Assembly: GCA_008690995.1 (NCBI GenBank)
Contig: VRMN01000003.1
Location: 1,674,001-1,738,000, forward strand
Direction: 5' to 3'
Source of the DNA: Porphyridium purpureum
Lineage: Eukaryota > Rhodophyta > Bangiophyceae > Porphyridiales > Porphyridiaceae
DNA: 64,000 nt
Every line of letters starts with the position of its first letter. Position 1 is the first letter of the stretch. A model generated the notes under the pieces. That model ran no database searches and was not told the origin of the DNA. It was given only the letters and a program-made list of their open reading frames with translations. Shown in pieces: positions 1 through 9,509 of this stretch. A program made the position numbers and the translations under genes.

Positions 1-2998
1 CAAAGACCTTGTAATCGTGCATGCTCTTGTCTGCATGATCGCGCGCACCCAGAAAGCGAAGAGGCAGGTTGAGGCTCTGGCTCTTCTTTCTCACCTCTTC
101 CAAGTCGGATCCAGTCCCATATACATCGATCACAGAAGACTCGGGCCAGCTCTCTCTCTCTCCCACATGCGTTTCTAGAAGCTGCAGCAGTTCTGTGTAG
201 CCCTTCCCCCACAGGACTTTACCCATGAAGTAAACTCCCTTGGGAAAAACCTGACTTGATTCTCGTTCCACTCTCTGCTGGGAGTCATCGCTCCCCATGC
301 CCACGCCACTCGCGTTTCCCATCACCTGCTCACCAACACGTACCCCAAGTTCCAGAAGACGCTGCGCCTTTTCGCGTCCCACTCGAACAAACGAAGGCGA
401 AACACCATGAACGTAACTCGTCGTGCTGCGGGAGAACTCTTGCACGGCATCACTCAGCTTGATCACCTGGTGGCAGTGCATGTGACATACAAACTTATTG
501 AACGCCTTGATGAAGTTCTCCTTGAACGCGCCATTTGGCTCTCTCCGAACATATTCCAAGTAGTTGGTATGAATGATGCCCACCACAAGGGGAAACTTGT
601 CCTTCCATTTTGGCCCATCGTGGAACCACGTCAAGTGCTCGGGTTCCTCCAAGACTGCAAGTTCTGTCTTGTCCTGGTTTGGCACGAGCGCTGTCAAATC
701 ACCAAGCGGTAGAATTGAGCCTTTCTCCGAGTCGTACTTGCCGGGGTAGAATACGAGCTTAAACTTGGGCTCGAATCCAACACGCCTGCGCACCCAGTCC
801 ATCACAAAGTTTGTTTGTTGCTCCTCGGTCTCAAACGTGATCTGGTTTGGATAGACTTGATGCTGATCGTCCTTGCTCAGCCAAGGAACCAGAAGGCTTA
901 CCTCTCTGGTTCCACCATTCGCCAAGTAGGCAGCCCGCAACAGCGGGTTTACGGCAGTCCCAGTCATCCACGGCAAGACGGCCGTCGTAACAATGGTGAT
1001 GGTCTTTGCAAGGTCGATCCCGAGGCTGGCGTTCTCCTTTGAAAAACTTTCGCCAGAATACGAATACTGCTGCTGCTGCTGCTGCTGATTTTCTTGGTGC
1101 CCTTCAAGAATACTCGAGGTCGAGGGCTCTGCAACGGATGAAGGATCAGGAAGCATTTGCAGCCTCCGCAAACTCGCTTCTCGCATTGTCTTTCTTGCGA
1201 CGGACTGCAATTTGATCCATTGCTTTTGGCACTCGTGCGCCAGGCGCGCAAAGCCAAGCACAAGCGCAAACGAAATATCCTTCTCCATACCTTTTGCTAG
1301 GGACACCGGCAACGGCGTAAAGGCTCCGGAGGACGCTGCGGTGCGCGACACTCGGTCAACTGACTGCTGCTCTGCAGTACTTGGACACGAAGCCCTTGAA
1401 ACAAAAACGCTCTCGACTTTTTGCACAACAAGCTCATCAACCTTGCTCTCCAATGCCTCTTCGGCCGGGTCTCCGGTGCCAACAAGGCATGGAGCAGTGC
1501 CGTCACGCCTGAGGCCACTCTGAGTGTGTGATCCGTTTGCGTTGCCCCTGTTGGATCGGCCTCCAGGATCGCCAAGAGGGCTCGCACTGACACTTCGCTC
1601 GAATGCTGAACTAGATCCGCCAGGCCTGCGAGGGGTTTCATTGACCACCGCAAGAGCACTATCCATGTCGCGATCGCTTCTGAAAAAGGCGCCCAAGTCC
1701 AAATAAGATTCCTCGGCACTTTGCAACGAGACCGCACTCGACCAACATCGCCGCAACCCCACTCTCGAAACACCGTCCTCGCACATGCCGTCGAACAATG
1801 ACTCCGCGTCTGTTCGAATCGTTTGAATCAGCTGCTCCGCATGCCTGTGCATTGTCTCAGCACCCTTCTGGAGTGTCATTGGGGAGCGAGATGGAGTGCC
1901 ATCGTTGTGTGCCGCTGCTGAGAACGCACTATCCCGCTCCGACGAGTAAGGGTAAAGACCAGAGGCACGCGACGAACTGAAGCTTTCACGGAGCCGCTCC
2001 TGATGTTTTCTAAGATGCTCCTCCAGGGAATTCGTGACAGTTTGGAAAACTTCGTCCAGCGCAATCGAGCTCGCAGGATTGGCATAGGCGTCTGAGCTCC
2101 AAGGTACTGCGTCCTCCGCGTCAAGCGCCTCAGACGCAGAGTTCAACAAGGAGTCCACCATTGCCTTCCGCCTCAATTCCAGTCGCCGGATCGTCGGACC
2201 TGTACCCGCGGATGACTTGGACGCATGGTGCCCACTGGGATAGCGATGACGATGATGCTCTCCTATTCTGTCCTTCCGACTTTGAGACGAAGTTTGGAGC
2301 TGCTGGTCTTGAGCAAGCGAATGCAGCTGCTGGTTTTGCTGTGATACGCGAAGCTCGCTGCAGGGCTCTTCGTTCGCATGGTCGGCGCCTTTCGTTTTTG
2401 CCCGTGGTGAAGGCGATGTCTTCTGTCTCGGATGCGCATTCCCGAACCAGAATCCCGACCAGTTAAAATCAATATGCGCGCTCGAACTTTCGTTTCCCAA
2501 ATCCGCGCGCTTTTGTGGTGTTGACACATCCCGGACTTGGTCTCCTGCGTGGCTCATCAAGGCTCTCCCGCTCGCGGCTGTTCCGGAGGTATCTCGTCGA
2601 GGCGTCGAACGCGACGATTCGCCTTTGGACGGAGTGCTGGCCTTCGACGACGACCGCATCTCCTGTCCCGCGCAATCCTTTGCTTTCGCTGTCGCGTCCG
2701 GCGCAAGCGCATGCTGCGCCGAAGCACCCGTGCCCGATGCGAGCGCCCGTTGGGACTCGACATGTGCATCTCCCGCTTCGCGCTGCGCGACCTCCTTCCC
2801 GGCCTCAGGTCCCGCTTGGTGCTTCAAGCTCGACGGAGACGCAGGAAACAAACTCCACCCCGCGCGAGCTGCCTGCCCTTGCTGCTGCTGTAGTCGCTGC
2901 GGATCTTGCCGCCGCGCTTGCTTGTGCGCCAGCGCGCGCTCGTCCGCGGACGGCGACGTCCATGTCGGCAACACAGGAAGCAACGGTAACGCCTCCAT
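1..2998 (-). CDS. DGD1: Digalactosyldiacylglycerol synthase (DGD1-like), 3' end off the left edge
   Basis: This frame is open without a stop from an ATG at 2998 down to the left edge, giving 999 residues in the window. From about residue 665 it matches plant DGD1/DGD2 glycosyltransferases: IVTTAVLPWMTGTAVNP, then VLEEPEHLTWFHDG, GIIHTNYLEYVRREPNG, YVHGVSPSF, GVYFMGKVLWGKGY, and near the edge GARDHADKSMHDYKVF. In the known family this enzyme adds a second galactose from UDP-galactose to MGDG at the plastid envelope, making the main thylakoid lipid. The first ~660 residues are low-complexity and charged (polyQ near residue 640, many Ser/Arg), far longer than the extension in plant DGD1. Met residues further in could also serve as the start. 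The C-terminal part of the GT domain lies outside the window. It shares a divergent promoter region with phosphoribulokinase. Confidence 0.93.
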   Translation of the reverse strand, partial: MEALPLLPVLPTWTSPSADERALAHKQARRQDPQRLQQQQGQAARAGWSLFPASPSSLKHQAGPEAGKEVAQREAGDAHVESQRALASGTGASAQHALAPDATAKAKDCAGQEMRSSSKASTPSKGESSRSTPRRDTSGTAASGRALMSHAGDQVRDVSTPQKRADLGNESSSAHIDFNWSGFWFGNAHPRQKTSPSPRAKTKGADHANEEPCSELRVSQQNQQLHSLAQDQQLQTSSQSRKDRIGEHHRHRYPSGHHASKSSAGTGPTIRRLELRRKAMVDSLLNSASEALDAEDAVPWSSDAYANPASSIALDEVFQTVTNSLEEHLRKHQERLRESFSSSRASGLYPYSSERDSAFSAAAHNDGTPSRSPMTLQKGAETMHRHAEQLIQTIRTDAESLFDGMCEDGVSRVGLRRCWSSAVSLQSAEESYLDLGAFFRSDRDMDSALAVVNETPRRPGGSSSAFERSVSASPLGDPGGRSNRGNANGSHTQSGLRRDGTAPCLVGTGDPAEEALESKVDELVVQKVESVFVSRASCPSTAEQQSVDRVSRTAASSGAFTPLPVSLAKGMEKDISFALVLGFARLAHECQKQWIKLQSVARKTMREASLRRLQMLPDPSSVAEPSTSSILEGHQENQQQQQQQYSYSGESFSKENASLGIDLAKTITIVTTAVLPWMTGTAVNPLLRAAYLANGGTREVSLLVPWLSKDDQHQVYPNQITFETEEQQTNFVMDWVRRRVGFEPKFKLVFYPGKYDSEKGSILPLGDLTALVPNQDKTELAVLEEPEHLTWFHDGPKWKDKFPLVVGIIHTNYLEYVRREPNGAFKENFIKAFNKFVCHMHCHQVIKLSDAVQEFSRSTTSYVHGVSPSFVRVGREKAQRLLELGVRVGEQVMGNASGVGMGSDDSQQRVERESSQVFPKGVYFMGKVLWGKGYTELLQLLETHVGERESWPESSVIDVYGTGSDLEEVRKKSQSLNLPLRFLGARDHADKSMHDYKVF

Positions 2999-3191
2999 AC
3001 CACCACCCGCTCCCTTTCCCCCCACGTGACTATTCCCTTCCCCCTTTCTCCCTGCATCACTCGCCAAACGACCTTCTCCCCGTCCGCAGTTATGCTCCCT
3101 TATGCTGCCCCTCCCTTTATCTCCTCGCCCCCGGTTTCCGTCCATCCAACTCATAACCAACCCACCAACCCACTAACCCTACGTGCCGGTC

Positions 3192-3224
3192 CACAAGGCA
3201 CACAAGGCACACAAGGCACACAAG
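3192..3224. repeat. 9-bp tandem repeat (CACAAGGCA) about 3.7 copies
   Basis: The unit CACAAGGCA repeats without change for 33 bp in the DGD1/PRK intergenic region. Confidence 0.9.
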
Positions 3225-3394
3225 ATTCTAGATGCACACACAAACATCTACACAAATAACGTCGTTTCGAAGCGGCGCGCAAATCGTCGTTTGTGCGGCC
3301 GATATTTACGTAAACACACGTACGTACCAGCTGTACCTGTCGCCGCTGTACAGCTGGCACACCCCCGCCCCATCCTTGCAGCCTTATGCAAACT

Positions 3395-3700
3395 TGTGTG
3401 TGCGCATGTGTGTTTGTGTGTGTGTGTGTGTGTGGATGTGTTGTTCTCTCTAGCCACACACGGCGCTCGCTCACCACGCTTCCACACCCAACCCACTACA
3501 CACACACACACACACACACACATACACACATGTGCATAGCGATACATAGCTGTACATCCTTATGGTTTTAGGAGGGGGTACAGTGTTCCGGCGCCGAGAT
3601 TAGGGTCGTGGACTTTTATATGTGTGTGTGTGTGGATGCGTGGTGCCGCGTCCCGGTTTAGGTAGCGCCGAAATCTCGTGTGGTCGTGTGTGTGTGTGTG
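3395..3700. repeat. Cluster of (TG)n and (CA)n microsatellites
   Basis: Dinucleotide tracts lie at about 3395-3440 (TG), 3497-3530 (CA), 3621-3634 (TG) and 3685-3700 (TG), upstream of the PRK start. Confidence 0.85.
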
Positions 3701-4062
3701 CTCGAGCGTTCATCGAAACGTGGTGTGGTGGGGAAGTACGCGGCGCGCGCTTGTATGTAGAATGAGGTGGTGGCGTGATTTCTGCCGCTTGTTCAAAGCG
3801 GTAATCAAGAGGAGAGGGGGGGAGGGGGGCACACCAAGGCAGTTTGGTGTTTGAGCTGGGGGGCCTGTCTGTGTGTTTGGTTGGTTGTTTGGTTGCAGGC
3901 CACAAGTAGCCGCACACGCGGAGGGGTGAGATCTGGGTTTGGATAAGAGTAGGAACAAGGTGGGAGTTGGCAGTGGGAGAAGAGGGTTTGGGGAGGTTGG
4001 TTGGAGACGCAGAGAAGGGGGGGAATAGAGAGGTGGGAGGCGTGGAGAGAGGAGGTGGCAAG

Positions 4063-5352
4063 ATGGTGTCTGCGTTTGTGGCAGGGGGCGCGTCCCTGAT
4101 GGGCGCGAGCGGCGCGGCGGGCCCGCTGGCGTGCGGCAGCCGCAAGTGGGTCGGCGTCGCGCCGCACGCCGCCGGCAGCACGGTGCGAGGGTACGCGCCG
4201 GCAAGGGCGGGCGCGCTGCGCATGGCCGTCGCAGTGGAGGGCTTTGAGAAGGCGCCGGGCGCCGACCTGTCGGAGCAGGGCCACCACGCCGACGCCATGA
4301 TCGCCACAAAGGTGTCGGATGTGATGAAGCAGAAGGGCATTGAGCGCCCGGTCATCATCGGCGTCGCCGCCGACTCGGGGTGCGGCAAGTCCACCTTCCT
4401 GCGCCGCGTGCTGAACATCTTCGGTGCGCAGGTCTCCAAGGCGCACACGCCGCAGGGTGACTTCATCACGGTGATCTGCCTGGATGACTACCACTACCAC
4501 GACCGCAAGGGCCGCAAGGTCGCCAACGTGACGGCGCTGGACGAGAAGGCAAACAACTTTACGCTGATGGCCGCGCAGGTCAAGGCGCTCAAGGAGGGTA
4601 AGGCAATCTATAAGCCGATCTACAACCATGACACCGGAGAGCACGATCCGTCGGAGCTCATCGAGCCAAACCACCTGGTCGTGATTGAAGGTCTGCATCC
4701 GATGTACGACCCAAGGGTAGCGGAGCTGCTGGACCTCAGCGTGTACATGGACGTCTCCGATGAGGTGAAGCTCAGCTGGAAGGTGCAGCGCGACATGGCC
4801 GAGCGCGGTCACACGCTTGAAAACATTCTTGCGTCCATCGAGTCGCGAAAGCCCGACTTTGCCCAGTTTGTGGACCCGCAGAAGAAGAAGGCCGACATTG
4901 TGCTGAACATTCTCCCCACGCAGCTTGTGCCAGACGACAAGGAGAACAAGTACCTGCGTGTGCAGATGATCCAGCGCGAGGCTGCGACCAACTTTGCCAA
5001 AGTTTCCATCTTTGACGAGGGCTCCACAATCGACTGGGTGCCTTGCGGACGCAAGCTTTCCTGCTCTTACCCGGGCATCAAGTTCCACTACGGCCCAGAC
5101 TCCTACTTTGGCGAGGACGTGACCGTGCTGGAGATGGACGGCGTGGTGGAGAAGCTGGACGAGATGATCTACGTCGAGTCGCACCTGAACAACACGGAGA
5201 CCAAGTTCTACGGTGAAATGACCCAACAGCTTCTGAAGAACCCGACCGCGCCCGGCACCTTCAATGGCACTGGACTTTTCCAGGTGCTGATCGCGCTCAA
5301 GATGCGCGAAGTGTACGAGAAATGCACGGGCCGAAAGCTGTCGGTAAACTAA
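4063..5352 (+). CDS. PRK: Phosphoribulokinase, plastid precursor
   Basis: Phosphoribulokinase phosphorylates ribulose 5-phosphate with ATP to give ribulose 1,5-bisphosphate in the Calvin cycle, in the plastid stroma. The 429-residue product starts at the first ATG of the frame, with a ~60-residue Ala/Gly/Ser/Arg-rich transit peptide (MVSAFVAGGASLMG). A Walker A loop lies at ~100-111 (GVAADSGCGKST), followed by ICLDDYHYHD at ~138-147. Cys107 in the P-loop and Cys139 correspond to the thioredoxin-regulated pair of plants, about 32 residues apart. The C-terminal pair in IDWVPCGRKLSCSYPG is also kept, so redox control is likely. Upstream in-frame codons exist only after a non-ATG start. The gene is divergent from the DGDG synthase. 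Confidence 0.97.
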   Translation: MVSAFVAGGASLMGASGAAGPLACGSRKWVGVAPHAAGSTVRGYAPARAGALRMAVAVEGFEKAPGADLSEQGHHADAMIATKVSDVMKQKGIERPVIIGVAADSGCGKSTFLRRVLNIFGAQVSKAHTPQGDFITVICLDDYHYHDRKGRKVANVTALDEKANNFTLMAAQVKALKEGKAIYKPIYNHDTGEHDPSELIEPNHLVVIEGLHPMYDPRVAELLDLSVYMDVSDEVKLSWKVQRDMAERGHTLENILASIESRKPDFAQFVDPQKKKADIVLNILPTQLVPDDKENKYLRVQMIQREAATNFAKVSIFDEGSTIDWVPCGRKLSCSYPGIKFHYGPDSYFGEDVTVLEMDGVVEKLDEMIYVESHLNNTETKFYGEMTQQLLKNPTAPGTFNGTGLFQVLIALKMREVYEKCTGRKLSVN

Positions 5353-5868
5353 GTGGACGTGCGAGCCCACGCCGGCGTTCTTCCACGGGTTAGATATTAC
5401 TAAGTAAACCTTCCGTCCTGTTTGTTTTCTGCTGCGCCCAAGTAGCTTATAGTTGTCTGTCACGGCTCGAGACCTTGCGAATCCAAGGGAAACGCCCATT
5501 ATCAGCCATCTCCTTCGGTTCGGCACACTCTCGCGGTGAGGAATCAGCTGGGGCGTCTCTTCCCTCGCCCAAAAGGAAAACGAAAAAGGGAAAGGAAAAA
5601 TTTGGCGCAAAAAGCCTGTGGTATCAAGGACTTGCGGAGGCAGCGTTGCGAGGCTCCTGATACAACGCTCTCGGACTTGATCCGGTGGTAAATGAGCTTG
5701 TGCAGGACGTGTCCTTGCTGGCAGAAGCACAACTAAGCATGGTATATAGAGGCGCGGTCTGCTCAACTGGGCGTCTCAAACTGGGAAAGCGCGGGGCCAG
5801 GGCGAAAAGTGCACAGAAGGAAAAGGAGGTCCTTTGCCTGCTGAGGTGTCAAAAGAAATTGAGAAAGG
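5353..5868. other. Intergenic between PRK and the zinc-cluster gene
   Basis: This interval holds no convincing gene. A TATA-like stretch (GGTATATAG) lies near 5740, about 130 bp before the next ATG. Other open frames here are short or lie antisense to PRK. Confidence 0.4.
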
Positions 5869-6591
5869 ATGGTGCTCAAGGAATCAGACATGGTGGGAGA
5901 GATCGCTCGTGAGTTCACCGCTCTCTCGGTTCTCGATGGAGAGGCCAAGCCGAATGGGCGTGCGAATCCAGTGCCTCGTCCGCACGTTGGGCTGGCCGTG
6001 GTGGTACCACCAAAGGACAACGAAAAGGGAACCTTTGTGCTTCGATGCGTGCTGTGTGAGGGGCGCTGCATCGGAGGTTTGAGCCGTCGAAACTGCCTGT
6101 CCTCGAAGCAGGCGCACAATGCGACGCGGTGGATTGCGCACTTGGTCGAGCGCTGCGAGGCTTGTCCTTGGGAGGTCAAAATGGCGCTTTGGAGGAGCAG
6201 CAATTCCGAGACGCTCCAGAAACCCAAGCGTACAGCTAAAGGAGAGCACCTCGAGACCACTAGCCCGTTGCGTGGCGCGCCCGGTAAGACCATGAACAAG
6301 AAGGCGGCCACAAATCAGCCGGTTGGGACAGATACGGAAGAAAAGATCATTTCACTCTTCAGAGACGCATGCGAAAGAAATTTTCGCAGAGCAGGCGACG
6401 GTGGAAGCCCCAGCCGCTGCGCGGCCGACGAGCTCGACCTTCACAAGGCCGCGCTTTTCATCGCAAACGCCACGAAGCGCAGGATTCCAGACGTGAAAGC
6501 TCTTGTCGATGAAGCTGACGTAGATGACGCCAAGTGTATCGACGAGGATAAGCTCGTGTATGTCATCCGGCAGCTTTGCGTGTCTGGCTGA
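5869..6591 (+). CDS. Hypothetical protein with a Cys/His cluster
   Basis: The 240-residue product was not recognised. Residues ~58-99 hold a compact set of possible zinc ligands: Cys60, Cys63, Cys67, Cys76, His83, His91, Cys96 and Cys99 (FVLRCVLCEGRC, then IAHLVERCEACPW). The spacing resembles small DNA- or protein-binding zinc modules such as BED-like fingers, but no family can be named. A Lys/Thr-rich linker follows, then an amphipathic helical C-terminal half (EEKIISLFRDACERNF, and DEDKLVYVIRQL at the end) that may form a helical pair. The ATG at 5869 is the first start in the frame. It is co-directional with PRK and CLPTM1, but gaps of ~450-520 bp suggest a separate transcript. Confidence 0.6.
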   Translation: MVLKESDMVGEIAREFTALSVLDGEAKPNGRANPVPRPHVGLAVVVPPKDNEKGTFVLRCVLCEGRCIGGLSRRNCLSSKQAHNATRWIAHLVERCEACPWEVKMALWRSSNSETLQKPKRTAKGEHLETTSPLRGAPGKTMNKKAATNQPVGTDTEEKIISLFRDACERNFRRAGDGGSPSRCAADELDLHKAALFIANATKRRIPDVKALVDEADVDDAKCIDEDKLVYVIRQLCVSG

Positions 6592-7040
6592 AGCGCTCCT
6601 CGCAGTCTGTCCACAAAGAAAATCCTTGCTTGGGAGCAGTGAGTCATGAATTGCATCCATGGAGTCGCGCTTGCGAAAACACGTCATGAGCCGATGGATG
6701 CCAAGTCCGCAGAAGGAGAAAAAAGCAGATGCACAAGCTATCTTTCTGCTTTGCTACGTTTTGAGTATGCTGCGTTGTGCCTGCCTGTGCACTGTCAGGA
6801 GCGCTTGCAAGCAGGAGTAGGTTACGTACGTGAATGCCACGTAAAGATTTGTCATGCTGTCATCCACCTCGCGGCACCTCTTGGTCCTCACTCGTGGAGC
6901 TCTCTGCCTTGCCCGCATCGAAACGATGCAACTCCACATGCACGCTGTACACACGATTCCTTGTGTACAGCGCGGACGCGTTACTGGTCGAGCGCACCGA
7001 CGGCCTGTTGGGGTGGGAAGGATAAACAGAGTCAGGGACG
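6592..7040. other. Intergenic upstream of CLPTM1-like gene
   Basis: No gene is apparent. The notable content is the perfect inverted repeat listed at 6943-6972, close to the start of the next gene. Confidence 0.45.
6943..6972. promoter_or_regulatory. Perfect 10-bp inverted repeat CGCTGTACAC-N10-GTGTACAGCG
   Basis: The two 10-bp arms are exact reverse complements with a 10-nt spacer, lying 69-98 bp upstream of the CLPTM1-like ATG. Each arm contains CTGTAC/GTACAG, the core of a motif found in many other intergenic regions here. It may be a site for a dimeric regulator; a transcribed hairpin is the alternative. Confidence 0.6.
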
Positions 7041-9509
7041 ATGGCGAAACGGACCGAAAGCGTCGCGCCGGGTGGCAAACGTGATGGTGCGGGAGCTGCC
7101 GCATCGTCAGCAACAGCCGCAGTAGCCGCCGCAGCAGCAGCAGCGCCGCCGCCGCCGCAGCGGCAGGGACAGGATCAAGCACAACATGGTGTCGAGCCGA
7201 TCTGGCAGCAGTTGCTGTCGGTGCTCGGGCGCGTGCTCTTTATGTATGTTATGTACAGCCTGGTCATGTCGAAGGAGAGTCCCGTAATGGGCATGGTGAA
7301 CAAGTTTATAAGCGCACGGGCTGGTGGCGCGGCGACTGGGCATGTTGCTGTAGCACCGAACGCGGATGGATCTGAATTGGGATTGGTGAATGCAAGTGCC
7401 GGTGAGCGGCAAGCACAACCGGCAGCCGCAATCGATGCGGCAGCGATGATGCAGAACTATTTGGAATCAATGACAGGCCAGGCCGCCTTGAAAAAAGCGA
7501 TTCCGCCGGACCGGTATTTGCTGCGCAAGGATGTTGCGCTGAGCAACATGTGGAGCGCATTGCAAAAATTTGATGTTAGGGTGTACCTTTCTGACTCTCA
7601 GGAAATGGATGCGGTTGCGCTTGTCGCAGCAACGCCAATCTGGAAGCAAATCGGCGTCGAGTATAATTGGAATTCAAACCCGTCAACCGAGAATGGGCAA
7701 GAGATTCGTCTGAATGTGTCACTACCGGACAGTGTTGTTTTGCAGAATTCCAGTTACTACATTCATTCGCTGCTGTCAGTCGAGGGTGCCATCCAAGAAG
7801 AGGATGGCCAGGGCAGTGTAGCTCGTATTCTTGCACCGCGCGAAACATGGCCGGATGCCTTTTTAATGGCAAGTCTAAGTTTGGTGCGTTGGCGCACAGT
7901 AGACCTGTCGAAGAAGGGCAAGCAGCTTCTTTCGTCGGCGCCGAGGAATGAGGACACATCACAAGCACAGTCTGAAATCGAGAGCGTCCCTTCCCGAGCT
8001 ATTGATGATGACACAAAGAACCAGGCTGAAGAGTGTCTTGTGGAAGATGCGGCAGGTGGGATAAGTGAGAATACGGCCTGCACCGTGCCGCCATCAGGAG
8101 TTATTCCACCGGCTGCGGGGGCCGTCGTCGGGGATGCGATCGAAGAGTCTCGCACGGGCATCATTATTGAGCAAGTCTGGAAACCAGAAGTCTTGCTAAC
8201 GTTGCTGGTCGATCACGCGGTGTTTCGGCAAGGTTCGTTCAACCAGGTCTCGCCAATGGTGCAAGGTCTGTACAAGGCGTCGGCGGATAAGCAGCACTAT
8301 TTGCCGCCCTTTTTCGTGAATGAATTCTGGCTGTTGGATGATCAGCTGATTCCGATAAATGCCAGCTACCGTGAGGTGCCGCTATCGGTAGCGTATAATC
8401 CAATTGGAATGCTGAAGCTTGCGTTTCTCGTTCAGATGGAGGCAGTGTGGGAAACTCAAAAAGAAATGGGCCTGCAGGAAGGTGGTGGAGTGGATGATAT
8501 TAAGCGCATGCTCGTCGAGACAAACCCTTATCTTTTGGGCGTGACTGTGGTGGTTTCCATTGCCCACTCCATTCTCGAAATGCTTGCCTTTTCGAGCGAC
8601 ATCAAACATTGGAAGAACACAAAGAGCATGGCAGGTATTAGCGTGCGGTCCATGTTTTGGAACTTTGGTATGCAGGTGGTGATTTTCCTGTACTTGATGG
8701 ACAGTGAGACATCGTTTATGATTCTGGCTGGCCAGGCGGTCGGGCTTGCGATCGAGTTGTGGAAAATCGGCAAAGCGGTCAAGGTGAAATCATTCGGGAA
8801 GCGGAAGCTGTTTGGAATTTTGCCGTGGTTCGAGCTTGAAGAGTCTGCTTCGTACCTGAACGAGACGAAAGAGTACGATGACATGGCGATGCGCTACTTG
8901 TCGTATCTCATTTACCCGCTTGTGATCGCGTACTCCGTCTATTCTCTGGTGTACAAGGAGCACAGGGGCTGGTATTCGTGGCTCATCTCGAGCCTGGTGG
9001 GTGCAGTGTACGCGTTTGGCTTTATCATGATGTTTCCGCAGATTTTCATCAACTACAAGCTGAAATCTGTTGCGCATCTGCCGCTCAAAGCCTTTATGTA
9101 CAAGGCGCTTAACACGTTCATCGACGACCTGTTCTCGTTCATCATCAAGATGCCGACCATGCACCGCCTTGCTTGCTTCCGTGATGACATCGTTTTCGTG
9201 ATCTTTCTGTATCAGCGGTACATCTACCCCGTGGACAAGAAGCGCGTCAACGAATTCGGACAGGGCGGTGTGGAGGATGAAACTGCGAGCGCGTCGTCGA
9301 GCGCGGTGGCGCCGCTTTCGGTTTCGACACCCTTGAAGCGGAAGAAGAAGAGCGTCCGTGCTGCCAGCGCAGCCGCACCTGAAGCCGACTTGGCGGCGCC
9401 GTCGCACGTACCCTCGAAGGACAGTAAGAAGCAGGACAAGACAGATCGGCCGGTAGCAGGCGTTCAGACCTCGTCGGCCGCACCGGCCGCAGCAACCTCG
9501 GGATTGTAG
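7041..9509 (+). CDS. CLPTM1 family transmembrane protein
   Basis: This 822-residue protein matches the CLPTM1 (cleft lip and palate transmembrane protein 1) family, eukaryotic multi-pass membrane proteins of the ER/Golgi involved in receptor and lipid trafficking or scrambling. An Ala/Pro-rich N-terminus (~1-50) is followed by a membrane segment at ~58-76 and a large lumenal domain. A cluster of membrane helices begins at ~495 with NPYLLGVTVVVSIAHSILEM, the adjacent FSSDIKHWKNTKSMAGIS, and NFGMQVVIFLYLMD. The family end block YQRYIYPVDKKRVNEFG precedes a ~90-residue Ala/Ser/Lys tail that is probably disordered. The length is slightly greater than human CLPTM1. The ATG at 7041 is the first in frame. 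A perfect inverted repeat sits just upstream. Confidence 0.92.
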   Translation: MAKRTESVAPGGKRDGAGAAASSATAAVAAAAAAAPPPPQRQGQDQAQHGVEPIWQQLLSVLGRVLFMYVMYSLVMSKESPVMGMVNKFISARAGGAATGHVAVAPNADGSELGLVNASAGERQAQPAAAIDAAAMMQNYLESMTGQAALKKAIPPDRYLLRKDVALSNMWSALQKFDVRVYLSDSQEMDAVALVAATPIWKQIGVEYNWNSNPSTENGQEIRLNVSLPDSVVLQNSSYYIHSLLSVEGAIQEEDGQGSVARILAPRETWPDAFLMASLSLVRWRTVDLSKKGKQLLSSAPRNEDTSQAQSEIESVPSRAIDDDTKNQAEECLVEDAAGGISENTACTVPPSGVIPPAAGAVVGDAIEESRTGIIIEQVWKPEVLLTLLVDHAVFRQGSFNQVSPMVQGLYKASADKQHYLPPFFVNEFWLLDDQLIPINASYREVPLSVAYNPIGMLKLAFLVQMEAVWETQKEMGLQEGGGVDDIKRMLVETNPYLLGVTVVVSIAHSILEMLAFSSDIKHWKNTKSMAGISVRSMFWNFGMQVVIFLYLMDSETSFMILAGQAVGLAIELWKIGKAVKVKSFGKRKLFGILPWFELEESASYLNETKEYDDMAMRYLSYLIYPLVIAYSVYSLVYKEHRGWYSWLISSLVGAVYAFGFIMMFPQIFINYKLKSVAHLPLKAFMYKALNTFIDDLFSFIIKMPTMHRLACFRDDIVFVIFLYQRYIYPVDKKRVNEFGQGGVEDETASASSSAVAPLSVSTPLKRKKKSVRAASAAAPEADLAAPSHVPSKDSKKQDKTDRPVAGVQTSSAAPAAATSGL

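Larger units (their letters stand above)
2999..4062. promoter_or_regulatory. Shared divergent promoter region between DGD1-like gene and PRK
   Basis: This 1.06-kb interval separates two photosynthesis-related genes transcribed away from each other. It holds several CTGTAC/GTACAG sites (about 3331, 3346 and 3549), one exact GTACAGTG at 3578-3585, and dense TG/CA microsatellites. No convincing gene was seen in it. Confidence 0.5.

Noticed and set aside
964-1773. Minus-strand frames of 101 and 158 codons
   Set aside because: They are out of frame with the DGDG synthase, whose frame is supported by family motifs.
2515-3156. 213-codon + strand frame
   Set aside because: It is antisense to the N-terminal extension of the DGDG synthase and Pro/Ser/Arg-rich without motifs.
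3805-5766. 653-codon open frame on the minus strand antisense to phosphoribulokinase
   Set aside because: It mirrors the GC-rich third positions of PRK, begins at a non-ATG region outside the gene and has no domain features.
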